Below are positions 20,275-32,031 of a stretch of 64,000 bases of DNA, piece after piece (the stretch's first letter is position 1; each line of letters begins with the position of its first letter). A program made the translations under genes and the position numbers. The DNA is from Symbiodinium kawagutii (lineage: Eukaryota; Sar; Dinophyceae; Suessiales; Symbiodiniaceae), in contig VSDK01018836.1 of assembly GCA_009767595.1 (NCBI GenBank), forward strand, positions 143,118 through 207,117. Reading direction: 5' to 3'. The notes below the pieces were generated by a model. That model was given only the letters and a program-made list of their open reading frames with translations, was not told the origin of the DNA and searched no databases.

Positions 20275-20386
20275 CTTGGGGATACCATCAATGCCGCTGC
20301 AAATCTGTAGTGAGAAGCTAGATGGTTTGTACATAGCGGCCGTTACAATTGTCATTGTTGACAGCTGTTGGTGGCAGAACCACCCC
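20275..20386 (-). CDS. Probable internal exon, unknown protein
   Basis: A strong polypyrimidine tract and acceptor (GATTTTTTTCAG then G) opens a - strand frame reading QLSTMTIVTAAMYKPSSFSL and QICSGIDGIPKE. The frame then reaches AAG followed by GAGTTC, a possible GA-type donor as used in dinoflagellates. The family is not recognised. Confidence 0.45.
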
Positions 20387-20935
20387 CTGAAAAAAATCAT
20401 CATCAAGCAAGCATCCCTCAAGGTCGAGGAAATTGCAGTTGATCACTATTTGAGACATTTTTCATAGGCCAACAGTCACATCCAGCAGATTGCTACACTG
20501 ACTGTTTTGTCATCATGATCATCCAACTGGTATTCATCAAATCACGATTGACCATCATTATTAGCCACACTTGTAGTTGACCGGGCTTGAAGCCATAGAT
20601 TAAAGCGTCAAATCTCGGCCAAAAATGACAGCAGCACCCGGGTAGGTTTAGGTGATGATGGTGGTTAACGATCAATTGATGGTCAATGGTGGTAGTTGTG
20701 GATGGTGAACAGTGCTTAATGATGCTTAGTGATCGGTGAGGATGGAGAGTATAATAATGGTCAATTGTGGTGACCCTCTGCCAAACAAACCTGGCAACGG
20801 AAAATCCACCGTTCGTAGCTGATTTTCCGGGGTTTCTCCATAGAATAGTGATTTTGCATTGCCAGGTCAGTTTACCAAAGGGTAATTACTAATGATGGTT
20901 GATGATCGCTGATTGATCTGGTAAATACCAATACT

Positions 20936-21028
20936 GGATGGTGGTTTCAACCAATTTGAACAATAATAGTCGGCCAACCATTTTTTAATAACTATACTAG
21001 GGAATTAAACAAAATCAATCAAACCACC
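20936..21028. mobile_element. Snap-back element family IR-B, short copy
   Basis: ACTGGATGGTGGTTTCAACC and AATCAAACCACCAACCAGT form imperfect inverted arms around AT-rich DNA, as in the copy at 5330. Confidence 0.5.
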
Positions 21029-21338
21029 AACCAGTGGTTGTGTCGCCAGTATTATTGCTTATCATCCCCTACTATCAAACCAAATAACCATAGTGGTGAA
21101 GCAATACTGGTGGTTACCATTATATCAGTAGCATCCCCTATTATCAAATTGAGTAACCATTCTTGCTTATCCCGTTTATTGACCACTAACCTTGGTGGCT
21201 GTTAGATCCCTTGCTAAAAATCTAACTTTTAGTGGCTATATGGTAAATCAATCATATCCCAAAAAGGCTAAAAAGCTAAGTTCATAGCTGTAATCCACCC
21301 ACTAACCATACTTAAAACCCCGCAAATATCAACAGTAC

Positions 21339-21466
21339 CTGTGCCGCTGCCAAGCCCCCGGCCCTGCGGGGAGAGAGCGTACCAAGCCGCGTCTTTCCTG
21401 GTCTCACGGGCGGCTCGGTCGAGGTATCTTGGAATTGTGGTGACCGCCTCGTAGGTGGCTTGGCGA
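21339..21466 (-). CDS. Internal exon, unknown protein
   Basis: A very GC-rich island amid AT-rich DNA. The - strand reads ATYEAVTTIPRYLDRAARET, then RKDAAWYALSPQGRGLGSG, and ends at a good donor (CACAG then GTACTG). The acceptor is taken as the AG before CCACCTACGAGG; this end is less certain and the frame stays open further upstream. The composition is strongly protein-like. The family is not recognised. Confidence 0.6.
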
Positions 21467-21479
21467 AGCCGTTCAACGG

Positions 21480-22175
21480 TGGTGAATAACAGTGGTTAGT
21501 GATGGTTGGTTGGTTGATGACTTATCAACCAACTGTGGTTGGTAATAACAATGGTTAGTTAATGGTTAGTTAGTGGTTTGCCATGTAACTGTGGTTAATA
21601 ACAATTGTTAATAACAATGGTTAACGGTAAATGACAATGGTTGGTAATTGGTTGGTAATTGGTTGGTAATGATTGTAAGTTGGTTGATAAATCATTTGCG
21701 AAGGCTGGTTGAAGTCCATCTCTCTGAATGATCTCCAAAGTGGCGAACTGTGTTAACCGAATGTATCACATGAACTAATGCCTGGACATGGCCACACAAT
21801 GTGAATCATTGCCAAGGACCCGAGATCATCATCAACGCGTATACGAAGCGTTGCTATCTTGTTGCCGATGACTTGCCATTGAGGAACTCGGTCTCAAGAT
21901 TCACCAAACGGTCCTCATGCAATAATTCAAGGTTGAGCCCCCAGCTGTTAGATAAAGTTGGCTTAGGGTAACTACCAAACATATCGAAACATGGTAGATG
22001 TACCAGCAGTTGAATGGCGTTTTAGTCAAATTATGATCATTATTAACAATTATCAACCACTATCAAATTGACCATTATGAACCACAAATAACTATGGACT
22101 GTAGTCAAATGGCGTATTTTATCTCCATATGACTTGGGGGTTTCACTTTGTAACCATGGTCAACCAGTAGAACAC
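21480..22175. other. Low-complexity DNA
   Basis: GGTTAATAACAATGGTTAG-type tandem low complexity at about 21480-21690, with a triplicated GGTTGGTAATT. The rest is unassigned. No gene is seen. Confidence 0.6.
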
Positions 22176-22255
22176 CTCCGTTTCGTCTCGATGGCACCGA
22201 GCAACGGCAGCAAGCGATCCCATGGACCATCCACCACTCTCAGCACTGCCGGAGC
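22176..22255 (-). CDS. Internal exon, unknown protein
   Basis: An 80-nt exon with acceptor CTTTGCTGCAG then G and donor GGAG then GTGTTC, encoding GSGSAESGGWSMGSLAAVAR and CHRDETE. The frame is also open upstream (WTFTVTNRVAQFFAAGSG), so an alternative start of the exon is possible. Gly/Ser/Ala-rich; the family is not recognised. Confidence 0.5.
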
Positions 22256-22842
22256 CTGCAGCAAAGAACTGCGCGACCCGGTTGGTGACTGTGAATGTCC
22301 AGGATGGATCCATGTAATGCCAACCCTAGATTAATGAAGCCCTGGGTTGATTAATAGGGGGTATCCTCCGAAAGCCAACTGGCTTCCCATTGAAATGGTA
22401 ATCCCCTCAATTAATCAACTAATGGAATCTATTATTCCGGGTTAACATTGCTGGCCAACAACTGCTAGGATTAGTCATTGTGGCTGGAGTAGCCAACAAT
22501 ACTGGCTGATGATGATCAGTGGTGGTGGATGCATAGACTAAAAAATATATATATATATATACTGTATATATATAAACCCCTTATTCTTGCTGACTATGAC
22601 GTAGTCTCGAGAATCAGGAATCAACGATATCAGTTATCATCATGAGAATTGATTGTTCCTTCTTGCTTGCTGTCGTGGTCCCTTTCGCAATCACCGTAGT
22701 GGTTGTTAACCACTACCAGTCACCATGATTGACCCTTAATAACCCGTATTAACCCTCATTGACCCTTATGAACCCGTAGCAACAGTCAAACAACAACTGG
22801 TTATTGTTGCTAAGCCAATGTCCGCCATGGCCATGCCCACCT
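22256..22842. other. Noncoding, with (AT)n
   Basis: An (AT)n microsatellite lies at about 22540-22572. TTGACCCTTAATAACCCGTA-type repeats are at 22720-22780. No gene is seen. Confidence 0.6.
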
Positions 22843-22912
22843 CCTCATGGGTCGATCCTGTGTAGCGCCGTCTTCTTAGCAGCAACAAAATCTGAGCCGC
22901 GAGCGGCGCGGG
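22843..22912 (-). CDS. Possible internal exon
   Basis: A GC-rich - strand island between an AG near CATTCACCAG and a donor GAG then GTGGGC. It reads PLAAQILLLLRRRRYTGSTH and remains open downstream. A second frame (SDFVAAKKTALHRIDP) is also open. Its position fits the series of - strand exon islands. Confidence 0.35.
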
Positions 22913-23907
22913 GCTGGTGAATGATGATGAATCCATGTGGTAACAACTAGCTGCAGTAACCATTACTAATACAACAGTTGTTATAATATAGGTATTGTAT
23001 AATGGTTCCATATTTATTACAACCATCATTACTATATGACTGAATGGTATCATATGATAATGAATAGTAAGCAATATTAGTTGGTAACCACTAGCTGGCA
23101 ATCATTTCTACAGGAACTATCATATATGATGGAGTGGTAAGACTGGCAACAAAAACAACTTGACTTGAACGTTAATCATGGTAGCTCTCCGGGATGCTGA
23201 AAGAATGTAAATATACATATATAATAGAATATATGAGTGATGTTGGTATCAATAATTTTTGAAAACGATTTGCAATCGTCAGTCATTGAGCAATTACAGG
23301 TTTAAGGGATCATCAAGACTCACAAAGGATATGATTTATGATAAAATACATTCCAAATAATCTGCTTGGTGTTCTTAACCCCTTGTTAACACTGGGGAAA
23401 ATACGAAAATGTTGGAAACCACCAGCCACCAGCCAGTAGTGGTAAGGGAAGGTAATTCAGCCCAAACTTATCTGGATCACCACCTCTAAAGTTGTGTTCA
23501 GCTATAACTGGCTATAACTTCAAGGCAGTTTTAATCTATCGCAGCATTCGAATTAGATATATAAATAATAAATATAATATATATATATATATATAAATAT
23601 AAATATATAATATATATATATCATTGTTCATCAATATATTACTTTATTTTATTTCATACTATTTTTGAATAATCATCAACAAACTTGTTAGGCATTCTTC
23701 ACCTTCATTACTCAGCCAATCAACCATTTCCCACTAACCAGCTGGATATTCTTCTGCAATCAGCTTAAACAACAAAAAACATCAACACTCATCAACATTC
23801 ATCACCAGGTATCCACCAGAATCATCCACCCATCATAGACCCATCCCTGCAATCATCCATGAAAAATGCCCATCAACCCATAACGCACCACCGTGGTACC
23901 CGGGTAC
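22913..23907. other. Noncoding, AT-rich
   Basis: An (AT)n and TATAA-rich tract lies at 23570-23640. The phrase GAAACCACCAGCCACCAGCC near 23420 resembles an IR-B arm without a partner. No gene is seen. Confidence 0.6.
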
Positions 23908-24000
23908 CGCGGCACGCCCACGGATCAAGCGGCGATCTTGGCAAAGTGTTGCAAGCTCCGAGGCATGCAGAATCCAGGGTGAACCTACAATTACCGCTGG
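23908..24000 (-). CDS. Internal exon, unknown protein
   Basis: A 93-nt exon between acceptor TTTGCCCGTGCAG and donor CCGCG then GTACCC. It encodes SGNCRFTLDSACLGACNTLP and RSPLDPWACRG, Cys-rich with four cysteines. The donor lies in a GGTACCCGGGTACC palindrome. The family is not recognised. Confidence 0.5.
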
Positions 24001-24620
24001 CTGCACGGGCAAATAGGGGTAGCAAACTGAGGTCCACGGCAGCTTGTAATGATGGTTAACTAATGGTAGCTCTTAACGATGGCTAACTATGGTTAAAGTG
24101 GCTCTTGCTGATGGCTAACTACAGTCAATGATTAGTTGTCGATGGCAGCTCTTAATGATGGTGAAGTGATGGTTAACTGATGGTTAACTAATGCTTTGCT
24201 GCTTAACTACTGGGAGAATTTTGCTTAGTGATGAGCAATGGATGGTGAACGGATCAGTGTTTTGCTGGTTGGCAAATGTGCCTTTCTATGGCAACAAATT
24301 GAAGCGTGAAATTGCCTGACCAGGGTTCACTCAAATCTGGGAAAACGTAGGTATTGGGGAGGTCCACCGTGAATCGACATGCAAATGTGATGGGCATATA
24401 TGACTGCCTGCAATAAGACTCCATGGACATATGGCATGCGCGCATACTTCATCACTTAATCTTATTTGCGAGCACTTCAGCGTCTTACAGGTGCGACACA
24501 CCTTTGTGTGGGGCAACACGCTAATCAAAGGATAAAGTACAAAGGCAACCTACAGATACAGTACAAGCGGTCAGTGACCCAATGCAACCTCACCAATCAG
24601 CAGGGACTTTCTATGATCGA
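24001..24620. other. Low-complexity and unassigned DNA
   Basis: GATGGTTAACTAATGG-type low complexity at 24040-24250. The stretch 24250-24600 is unassigned, with only short incidental ORFs. Confidence 0.55.
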
Positions 24621-24720
24621 CATGTGGTAGTTTCTCAAAATGGGGGACCCCCGTTAATTACTACAAGTGGTTGCTGAAGGCTGATTTGGGGAGCCCCCCT
24701 ATTTTGAGAAACACCCATGT
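24621..24720. mobile_element. Snap-back element family IR-A, copy 5
   Basis: The left arm CATGTGGTAGTTTCTCAAAA with TGGGGGACCCCC and the right arm GGGAGCCCCCCTATTTTGAG with AAACACCCATG form near-complete IR-A arms. Confidence 0.8.
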
Positions 24721-24736
24721 GGATTCCAGTTTGGAT

Positions 24737-24997
24737 CTAGAACTTCCAAGAATTGAGATTGTCCACGCCACCGCTGTGAGCATTGGCATAGTTTCTCAGA
24801 CTGGAATAATCACCAAGGAGGGTTGGGAGAATACCAACACTTAGAAACACACACGCGAAGAAAAACGGTGGAGAAACAACCAGGCTTTGATAGCACCACC
24901 TACCAGACCTAGACAAGGGATGCTTATTCCGAGATAAACCTGTGTCGCAGTAGCTTGCAGCAAAGGTCCCATGGTCAGTCCATTTTGATGTATGCAA
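24737..24997 (-). CDS. Possible exon with membrane-like segment
   Basis: The - strand frame reads CYQSLVVSPPFFFACVFLSV, then GILPTLLGDYSSLRNYANAH and SGGVDNLNSWKF before a stop. The central ~20 residues could span a membrane. It may be a C-terminal exon. No homology is recognised and no clear acceptor was fixed. Confidence 0.35.
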   Translation of the reverse strand: MHTSKWTDHGTFAASYCDTGLSRNKHPLSRSGRWCYQSLVVSPPFFFACVFLSVGILPTLLGDYSSLRNYANAHSGGVDNLNSWKF

Positions 24998-25209
24998 CCT
25001 GGTGCAATCTCATGCGAAGAAAGCATGGGTAAAATGAATATCATCATGACGATGAAGCTGATGATCTGATGATAATGAAGCTGCTGCTGATGATGGTGCT
25101 GATATTGAATCAAGTTACTAGTGCAAGCTTCAGATGTTGAGAATTTCTAGTGAGCCTTCCTGGTGGCATCAAAAGAACCTCCGAAATTGTTGTTGTCCTA
25201 CCAAAAGCA
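24998..25209. other. Unassigned
   Basis: A GATGATGATGAAGCTGCTGC-type low-complexity run (about 25040-25110), then nothing recognisable. Confidence 0.5.
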
Positions 25210-25641
25210 AGTATGTATCGAGGACATAGATAGACCAATAGATAGAAAGACGGCCAACAAACACATACAGTAGATAAATAGACAGACCGACAGATAGATT
25301 GATAGATAGAAAGATGGCTGGATAGATAGATCGATAGATAAACAGGTGGATAGGAGGGATAGGTAGAGGTGAACGATCCTATAGATAAGAGAATCAACAA
25401 GTAGACGCTGAAGGTAAGATATAGATTTGATAGATATGACAGAGAGGACAAATAAACAGATGCTGCAAGCTAGATACACATAGGACAGATAGGATACATA
25501 GGTAGGATAGGTAGGCTAGACGAGTAGAGGATAGATGGGAAAATAGGATAGATAGGATACATAGGATACATAGGATAGATAAAGTAGACGGATATGATAG
25601 ATAGAATAGAGGATGCATGGAATAGGTAAGATAACACAGGT

Positions 25642-25708
<67 letters not shown>
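25210..25708. repeat. GATA microsatellite, degenerate to perfect
   Basis: Degenerate GATA/GATAG variants run from about 25210 and sharpen into a perfect (GATA)n tract at about 25643-25708, which abuts the pentanucleotide array that follows. Confidence 0.95.
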
Positions 25709-25710
<2 letters not shown>

Positions 25711-25910
25711 GGGATGGGATGGGATGGGATGGGATGGGATGGGATGGGATGGGATGGGATGGGATGGGATGGGATGGGATGGGATGGGATGGGATGGGAT
25801 GGGATGGGATGGGATGGGATGGGATGGGATGGGATGGGATGGGATGGGATGGGATGGGATGGGAGGTGACGAGACGGGACGGGACGGGATGGGATGGGAT
25901 AGGATAGATA
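25709..25910. repeat. (GGGAT)n pentanucleotide array
   Basis: About 30 perfect GGGAT units on the + strand to about 25862, then variants with GACGG. The G-runs every 5 nt could form G-quadruplexes on this strand. Long open frames on both strands (GWDGM or HPIPS repeats) are a consequence of the 5-nt period, not genes. The unit differs from the TTTAGGG telomere unit, so this is not called telomeric. Confidence 0.95.
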
Positions 25911-26079
25911 AATAAACAAAAACATCGATGACATCGAAATTTAAACAACAATGCAAATACATAGACAAGTAAATCAATAAAAACATAACTAGCAAAAACA
26001 TACATGAACATAGATCTAGAATCATCTACATCATGCGAGATCATTATAAATTATTCTACGCATATCATATATGTCTGCG

Positions 26080-26191
26080 GTTCCAAACCCTGTACCCCTG
26101 GTCCCCCCATCATTAACCGTTGTTTTTGACTATTATTGTTGGTTGTTATCTCCCATTGTTGGTTTGTTAATATTGACCGGTAGCCATATCT
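26080..26191. mobile_element. Snap-back element family IR-C
   Basis: Inverted orientation relative to 18242: CCAAACCCTGTACCCCTGG, CCCCATCATTAACCGTTG and GGTTTGTTAATATTGACCGG then TAGCCATAT match the reverse of the IR-C core and arm. The left end is decayed. Confidence 0.65.
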
Positions 26192-26607
26192 GTATATTGG
26201 GCGGTCGAATACCCTCCAACTCTGTCACACCGCAGGGTAGACCGTCCTCAACGATGACATCATCGGCTGAGTGTAGATAAATGATCAGCCGGCCGGCCTT
26301 GCAGCGGACTGAAGAACAAGGATAGGTTCCCCTTGAAATGGGCTGGGTAAACACAAACAAATCTGGGTGTTACCAATCGAAATTGTACCGTTTATTGCTA
26401 ACAATTAAGAACGGATGATTGGGGGTTACCCCCATTTTTAGAAACCACCAAAACCATCCAAATATTTTTCAACAAAGAAAACAGGTATCAAAGATCAAAG
26501 CAATCACTGGTTGATTTGTCACTCACGCACAAGGATTTGCAGCCCCTTTGACTGCGTGGAGAAGATTGTACCAAAGATTTTTCAGGTATAAGGTGGGCCC
26601 GTATCCA
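26192..26607. other. Unassigned, with IR-A half element
   Basis: Between about 26380 and 26450 lies the right half of an IR-A element (GGGGGTTACCCCCATTTTTA then GAAACCACC). Its left arm is missing or decayed. Nothing else is recognised. Confidence 0.5.
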
Positions 26608-26850
26608 CTACGAAGTTAGTTTACAGCGAACTTGAGTGGGGCAACGTACACGGTACGCCAGTTGTATGGTGCTGGGAGCCCTCATGTCCCTTGAGGTCTC
26701 CCTACTAAAACGTATCATGTCTTGTAGTTCAGGCGGAGTATGACCATAAAATCTTACAAACCATTCTGCCATCAACCACAGGCTGACTTTAGACAACTGC
26801 TCTAGTGAGGGCGATTGGTACGCCATTTCGCACATTCCAAAAACATACAA
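26608..26850 (-). CDS. Possible exon or small protein, unknown
   Basis: An 80-codon frame with good protein-like composition: MAYQSPSLEQLSKVSLWLMA, then EWFVRFYGHTPPELQDMIRF and SRETSRDMRAPSTIQLAYRV. No domain is recognised. An ATG is present, so it could be a short gene, but an exon is as likely. Confidence 0.35.
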   Translation of the reverse strand: MYVFGMCEMAYQSPSLEQLSKVSLWLMAEWFVRFYGHTPPELQDMIRFSRETSRDMRAPSTIQLAYRVRCPTQVRCKLTS

Positions 26851-28207
26851 ATTTGCCTTGCATCAAAAAACCTTTCTTGACTCACATCCCCATACTTAGC
26901 AGTGATAAGTTCTGAAGAGAACCTGAGCCGTTTTTGAATTAGCCGTCACACAGCTGCTCGTTTGTTGAAGGGATCCTACTGCCTGCTGTTCACGGAGTAC
27001 CCGCCTCATTCTACTACCTGCAACTCGGGATCATGGAAAAATAAATATCCTCTGGGTATTCAAATTGGTGGTTGGCGATGTGACAAGGATGTGATTGACA
27101 AAGTACATCGTGATTCCTGCGCAAGCCACCCAACCAAATGCTTTTGGCATTGGTCTTGAATGGCACGATTCCTGCACACAGGATGATGCGGTCAAATGAT
27201 CATGTTGCTTCACAAGCTAATCAAACTGTTACTGGCCAACGAAAGTGAAAGATGGCCAATGGTGAGTGATCATGGTTGGTTCACCATGGTTGACAGCAGT
27301 TGATGATGATGCATGATGGTTCTCGTTAAGACTGCAGTCCGTGGGGTTGATGAGATTATGGTTGAAGCCTAACCATTCACCACCATCAGTGGTTGCCAGT
27401 CCCTAGTCATGTTGGCGAATCATGGATAATGACAAGCCCAACCAAGTTGCAGTGCATTGTCGGCCGGGCGAAGCCAAATTTGGGCCGCCGAGCATGGTTC
27501 AACTCGCTGTCAAGCAACGTCTCCTGGCTACCATTCCCAAGCAAGCGATGGTCAAATTGGTGACCCAAAATCGGTGCCCTGCGGTAATCAAGCACATGAT
27601 TGGCCAAATTATAAGGCTTAGCAATTCTGTCTCAGTTGCAATTTTCGTTGACATCAATTTGATATAATTTGATTATATACCAATTTTGCCGCAAGTGCAG
27701 TTTGCAATCATTCCCAAGTTGCGAGATGTCACCTTTTGACCAATTGATGTACCATTTTCATACCCATGTGGGAATGATTTTCGCGAGACAAGTCGTGAGC
27801 CAAGCTCACGAAGCCATTCCCTTGCGAGCAAAATCACTTGGTGGATGATCCAGCTCGTAAGCCTGTAGATTAGAAGTCAGCAAAGTTGGTGAATCATGGA
27901 TTTTCGACTGGTGAAACGATGCTCACGAGATCCTCCACTTGACCCTTATTCCCTGGGCAAAACAACGGTGAATCATCGAATTCTAACCAGCAATGTCTGG
28001 TGAATCATCAGCTCTTAAACTGCTGAGCAGCATATTAGCTGGTCAACATCCTAGGCACAACAACCAGGTCATGCTTAAACCACCAGCCTATCCATGGGTG
28101 GTCCATCAGGGTCACTGATGACTTGCTTGACATGTAAAGCGCCACTTGGACACCGCTCCAACGATGGCCGAAGCAATCAACCATTGCAATCAACTCCGTC
28201 ATGAGAT
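26851..28207. other. Unassigned; ambiguous coding island
   Basis: A GC-richer island at about 27430-27610 is open on both strands (QLAVKQRLLATIPKQAMVKL on +, AGHRFWVTNLTIACLGMVAR on -). I cannot choose. Elsewhere there is low-complexity DNA with no recognised gene. Confidence 0.35.
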
Positions 28208-28308
28208 TGATATATAACAGGGAACCCTAAAAACTGTTTGTTTATTGCTGTAAATGGCTCATTAACTGGATGGTTTAAGGGGGTCCCCTACTTTGAGAAA
28301 TACCCGCA
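28208..28308. mobile_element. Snap-back element family IR-A, copy 6 (left arm decayed)
   Basis: The core GTTTATTGCTGTAAATGGCT, AACTGGATGGTTTAAGGGGG and the right arm TCCCCTACTTTGAGAAATAC match the IR-A copies at 3631 and 36447. The left arm is degraded. Confidence 0.65.
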
Positions 28309-28686
28309 TAGACTGGTGGTGATGGTTCTGAATAACATTTTAAGGCTTGCGCTATCTGACTATCGATGATCAGCTTTTGTCAACCATATGGAATCTCTTC
28401 CACTTGTTGGCACCGGTGATCAGCAATTAGACCAATGACAGCCATCGACGAGTGCATATGATCCTTAACATTGATTAAATCATTCAACGTCGATGACTCT
28501 GATGGATCATCATCACACCCATCATCAGCCCATACTCAACCAAATAACACACCAGTTACCATCTTGATTAACCCCTATTAACCATCAACTACCATCTATC
28601 ACCCACTAACCATCTTTCATCAATCATTATAAACCACATCAACTATCACAACTAACTAACCATCACTACTCAATTAGCTGCACGTT
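28309..28686. other. AT-rich, no gene
   Basis: ATCATCAACC and CATCAACTATC-type low complexity. Nothing coding is seen. Confidence 0.6.
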
Positions 28687-28777
28687 CTATCCGTCGCTGT
28701 GGCCCGCCAGCGCATCGAAGGTGATCTGCAACTCGTGGTCTGGGCGTGCTGGTTTTGCCTTGACGATGACGGCGAGG
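28687..28777 (-). CDS. Probable C-terminal exon, unknown protein
   Basis: The - strand reads SLAVIVKAKPARPDHELQIT, then FDALAGHSDG and a TAG stop. The GC content contrasts strongly with the flanks. The acceptor is taken at the AG of CGCCAAG. The end could instead be a GA-type donor (GACG then GATAGA). The family is not recognised. Confidence 0.5.
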
Positions 28778-30379
28778 CTTGGCGATGATGGGTGGATGAT
28801 GGGTCCATGATGGGCTGATGGATCCGAAACCCAACTTATGCTACAGTGGTTGATGATTCATGACTTTTCCCGTGGCCACCATCGCTCATATTACTGGCAA
28901 ATAGGTGATATGTATCTTAGACGAAGTAGGAAGGCAAATTCATTGAATCAGGCACCAACCCAATGCAGTTTGTCACCCCTGGACATTCATTGACATTTGG
29001 ATATGATCTGAACATCTGAAAATTCACCTGAGGTCATCTGAATGACATCTCACCAGTCCTTGACCTCACAACGGTGAGTCCTCACATGATTTTTCTTCTC
29101 AAAAAAGGGACCAACGCCAAGGCCGCAGCGGGATAAGCACATCGGTCTCAACCACTTGGTGTAGACTTTTTATAATGATCGTTGATGTTAATGGAAAACC
29201 AACCAGGATGTTCATGCCAATGATGTCACCGTGGTGAAGTGATGGAAAATGATGTAAATGATCAGTCAACCGGATAATCATTGGTAACTGTTGAACAATG
29301 ATGATTAGTGATGGCGAACAACGATAGGAATAAAACGAGAGTCAACCATGCATCATCTTAATCATATGATCAGCTTCATCATTGGAAACAGAGATACTAA
29401 CACATGGAACTGAGGTGAATGTCATTGATGGTCCTCGACAGAAAATTAACGGTAAAACATGACATGATGCTTAATGCCTGGCTAACAGGCTGATCATTTG
29501 ATGGCTAGTAAGCTGAAATAAGCTGGCTGGTGGGTGGCTATAACCCCTATGAAAGATATTAGTCAACCAACCAACCCTTGGTTACTATGGGGGAAAATAA
29601 AACATGCTTAAAACTTGAAACCATGATGACACATGATGCTCACAACTTCAGCGCCCACTGTGGCCGCCAACGTGTGTGCCAACGAGTTCACCTCAATGAC
29701 AGAAACCAGCTTGCTGTGGCGACGGCCAAAGGGAGAGTTGCGCAAGCAGTGACTGTGAAGCCAATGATTTGAAGGCTAACATGGATGGTGAGCTGAAACT
29801 ATCACGAGCTAATGGTGGTCAATTGTGGTTAATTACTAGGGATTGCTACCATAATTCATTTTGATGGTGCCAATGGTTGTTCATGCTTGAGTGGGGTCGA
29901 TAAAGGATGGTAGTGACAAACTACCCGAGATTCTAACCAGCAGTGGCAACAATGGGTAAATACCGGCCTCCAGCTTTAAAGATCATTGTCAATGGCGATG
30001 ATGTGTCTACATAGGGCCGTTAATAAAGAATACTTGGTCAGAGATGGTTTATGATGGCTGAGCTGAGAGTGAAACATGATAATTACCTGCAGTCAAGCAG
30101 TATATAGTAAAAAAAAAGTTGACGGAAACAAAAATCACACGACGGAAACAAAGACACCTGCTAAGCAAGTCATGGTCAATGGACCCATCAACGATGGTAA
30201 GCAATATCAGTGTCTGCACTTGTTGATATCAACCATGTAAAATTGTTCATGGTCAATACTACCACCAAGTATACAGTCAATGAAGGAAACATGGTCAAGC
30301 ATGGCTCATCATGGATAAGGGTTAGCACAATTGTTCAATTAAGTTAGCTTTGCCAACATCTTTCAACATGAAGAATCTC
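28778..30379. other. Mostly noncoding; IR-B fragment and one island
   Basis: At about 29525-29615 sequence like the IR-B interior recurs (AACCCCTATGAAAGATATT, GGGGGAAAATAAAACATG). At 29640-29760 a GC-richer + strand island reads SAPTVAANVCANEFTSMTET and SLLWRRPKGELRKQ in one frame and something else in another, and is unresolved. The rest is low-complexity GATGGTCAAT-type DNA. Confidence 0.45.
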
Positions 30380-30493
30380 TTTCTGGCGGAACACCACTAA
30401 ATTGCGGTCGGGGGGGGGGGCATCCCCAGTGGCACTTGGGAGGGCACGTCCCCTTTGGGGGTACCACTGAACCCACCATCCTCTGCAAGCACC
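30380..30493 (-). CDS. Probable exon, Pro/Gly-rich
   Basis: The acceptor GGTGCTTGCAG opens a - strand frame reading EDGGFSGTPKGDVPSQVPLG, then MPPPRPQFSGVPPERDS. A run of ten G/C residues at about 30410 makes the frame sensitive to sequencing error. The downstream end was not fixed. Confidence 0.4.
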
Positions 30494-32031
30494 TTTTTCA
30501 GGAAAAAAACGACCAATTGGGGTCCGGGTAGGGCCAAAGCACAGTCAATTCAACAGGCGTAGAAAATCACCCGAAGGGCGAAGATGGAATTGATCATATC
30601 CAAGGGTCCCAAGGAGAAATCCTTCCAAAGCAATATGACAGTCGTTGAGTTGAGCCGCTGAAAAAAATGGTCCCATAAGAAAATGTTACGTAACAAGCAC
30701 TTTCCTTCAATGATGTCAGGTCACCGCGATTCACCAATGATTGACCATCGACCTCTGACTGTCAACCACGATTCATCATGGCTGATTAAGCATCAATTAA
30801 CCATAATTGGCACCGTTGACCATCTTGTAACCATCATTGACAACCATTAACCGCACCCAACCTTCAAAGAACCATCATTGAAATTACCATCATCAACCTC
30901 AACTCATCAAGTAATCATCATCAAATCACCAGCCTAAGGATCCCCTAAAGATCCCCTAAGGATCCCCTATGTAACCATCAATCATCCCTCAAGGATCGCG
31001 CAACCATCACTGGCGTTGACCACCAAGACACGACCTCGCTCCAAGGCTGCTCGCTCCAGGATCACCACCAACCTGGAGGCTATCGAAAAGCAATGGCTGA
31101 GAAGAATGCTTGAGAATAGATCACTCATAGATTGAATGATTCATGATGTTAATGGTTACAATGTGTTAGTTATCCATGATAGATGTTTCTTCTTTTGGAT
31201 GAGTGTGGATTGTTGATGGTGGTTTTTCCAAAAACAAAACGCCTTGGGCAAGATTGATCCACTTGAACCATCTTGAACGTGCTGATGTAATGGCAGAATG
31301 AAAATTCATGAATGTTCATGATGACTTCTGGTCACTATTCCCATCCGTTGATGACGTCTCATGACCACTTGATCATTGTTTTGCATTGGGTGTTGATGGT
31401 TTTCTTGCATCAACTACCAAATTTTTGCACGTCTCTGGCAGTTTCCGTTGCCCAAGAATGGTTGGTTGATCAATAGCCAATAGTTGTTCACAGTCGCTCA
31501 AAATTGGTCGATAATTGTCAAGAATGCTAAGTTTTGTTGTGTTGCAACAATGTTTGACAAACCTTCATTCGCGCTGTGAGTCTTCATCGTCCCAAGAACA
31601 TAGTGCAGTACAACACCCAAACCAAATAACGCGCTTGCCTTGGACAACCACTGACAAGCAAACATGAATGGTCAGGAGTTGTAGAACATTTGGGTGTGAC
31701 AGCATCACATTGGAGAAACCCTTGGGGTGTTTCTTTGCTTTGGGTACGTCCATAATCCTCCATAAATAGATCCTCCTCCTATAGAACGACACACGAAGCC
31801 TTGTCAATGTTCTACCAAGAACTTGGCTTGACACATCTAGCGCTCAAAAGTTGGGCTCTTAATGCGTCAGATTGGTCACCGCAAAACTGATCAAAATGAA
31901 TCCAACAAATGATTGGTGATCACTGCTTCATCAAACACATTGATTACAACAAACCATGGGTTAGTCATCATCAGCCATTCAGGGTTCCTGCCACTGGTTG
32001 ATGATGATTGTCATCAATCATTCATGGTCAC
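30494..32031. other. Mostly noncoding; one weak - strand frame
   Basis: AAGGATCCCCTAAAGATCCC direct repeats lie at about 30935-30970. At 31565-31720 a - strand frame reads NVMLSHPNVLQLLTIHVCLS, then VVVQGKRVIWFGCCTALCSW, possibly an exon with a hydrophobic segment. Otherwise no gene is seen. Confidence 0.4.

Noticed and set aside
25709..25910. Telomeric repeat
   Set aside because: The unit is GGGAT, not the TTTAGGG expected for dinoflagellates, and it is internal next to a GATA tract.
25394..26044. Long ORFs of HPIPS or GWDGM repeats across the GGGAT array
   Set aside because: A 5-nt period keeps several frames open on both strands; the peptides are pure repeat translations.
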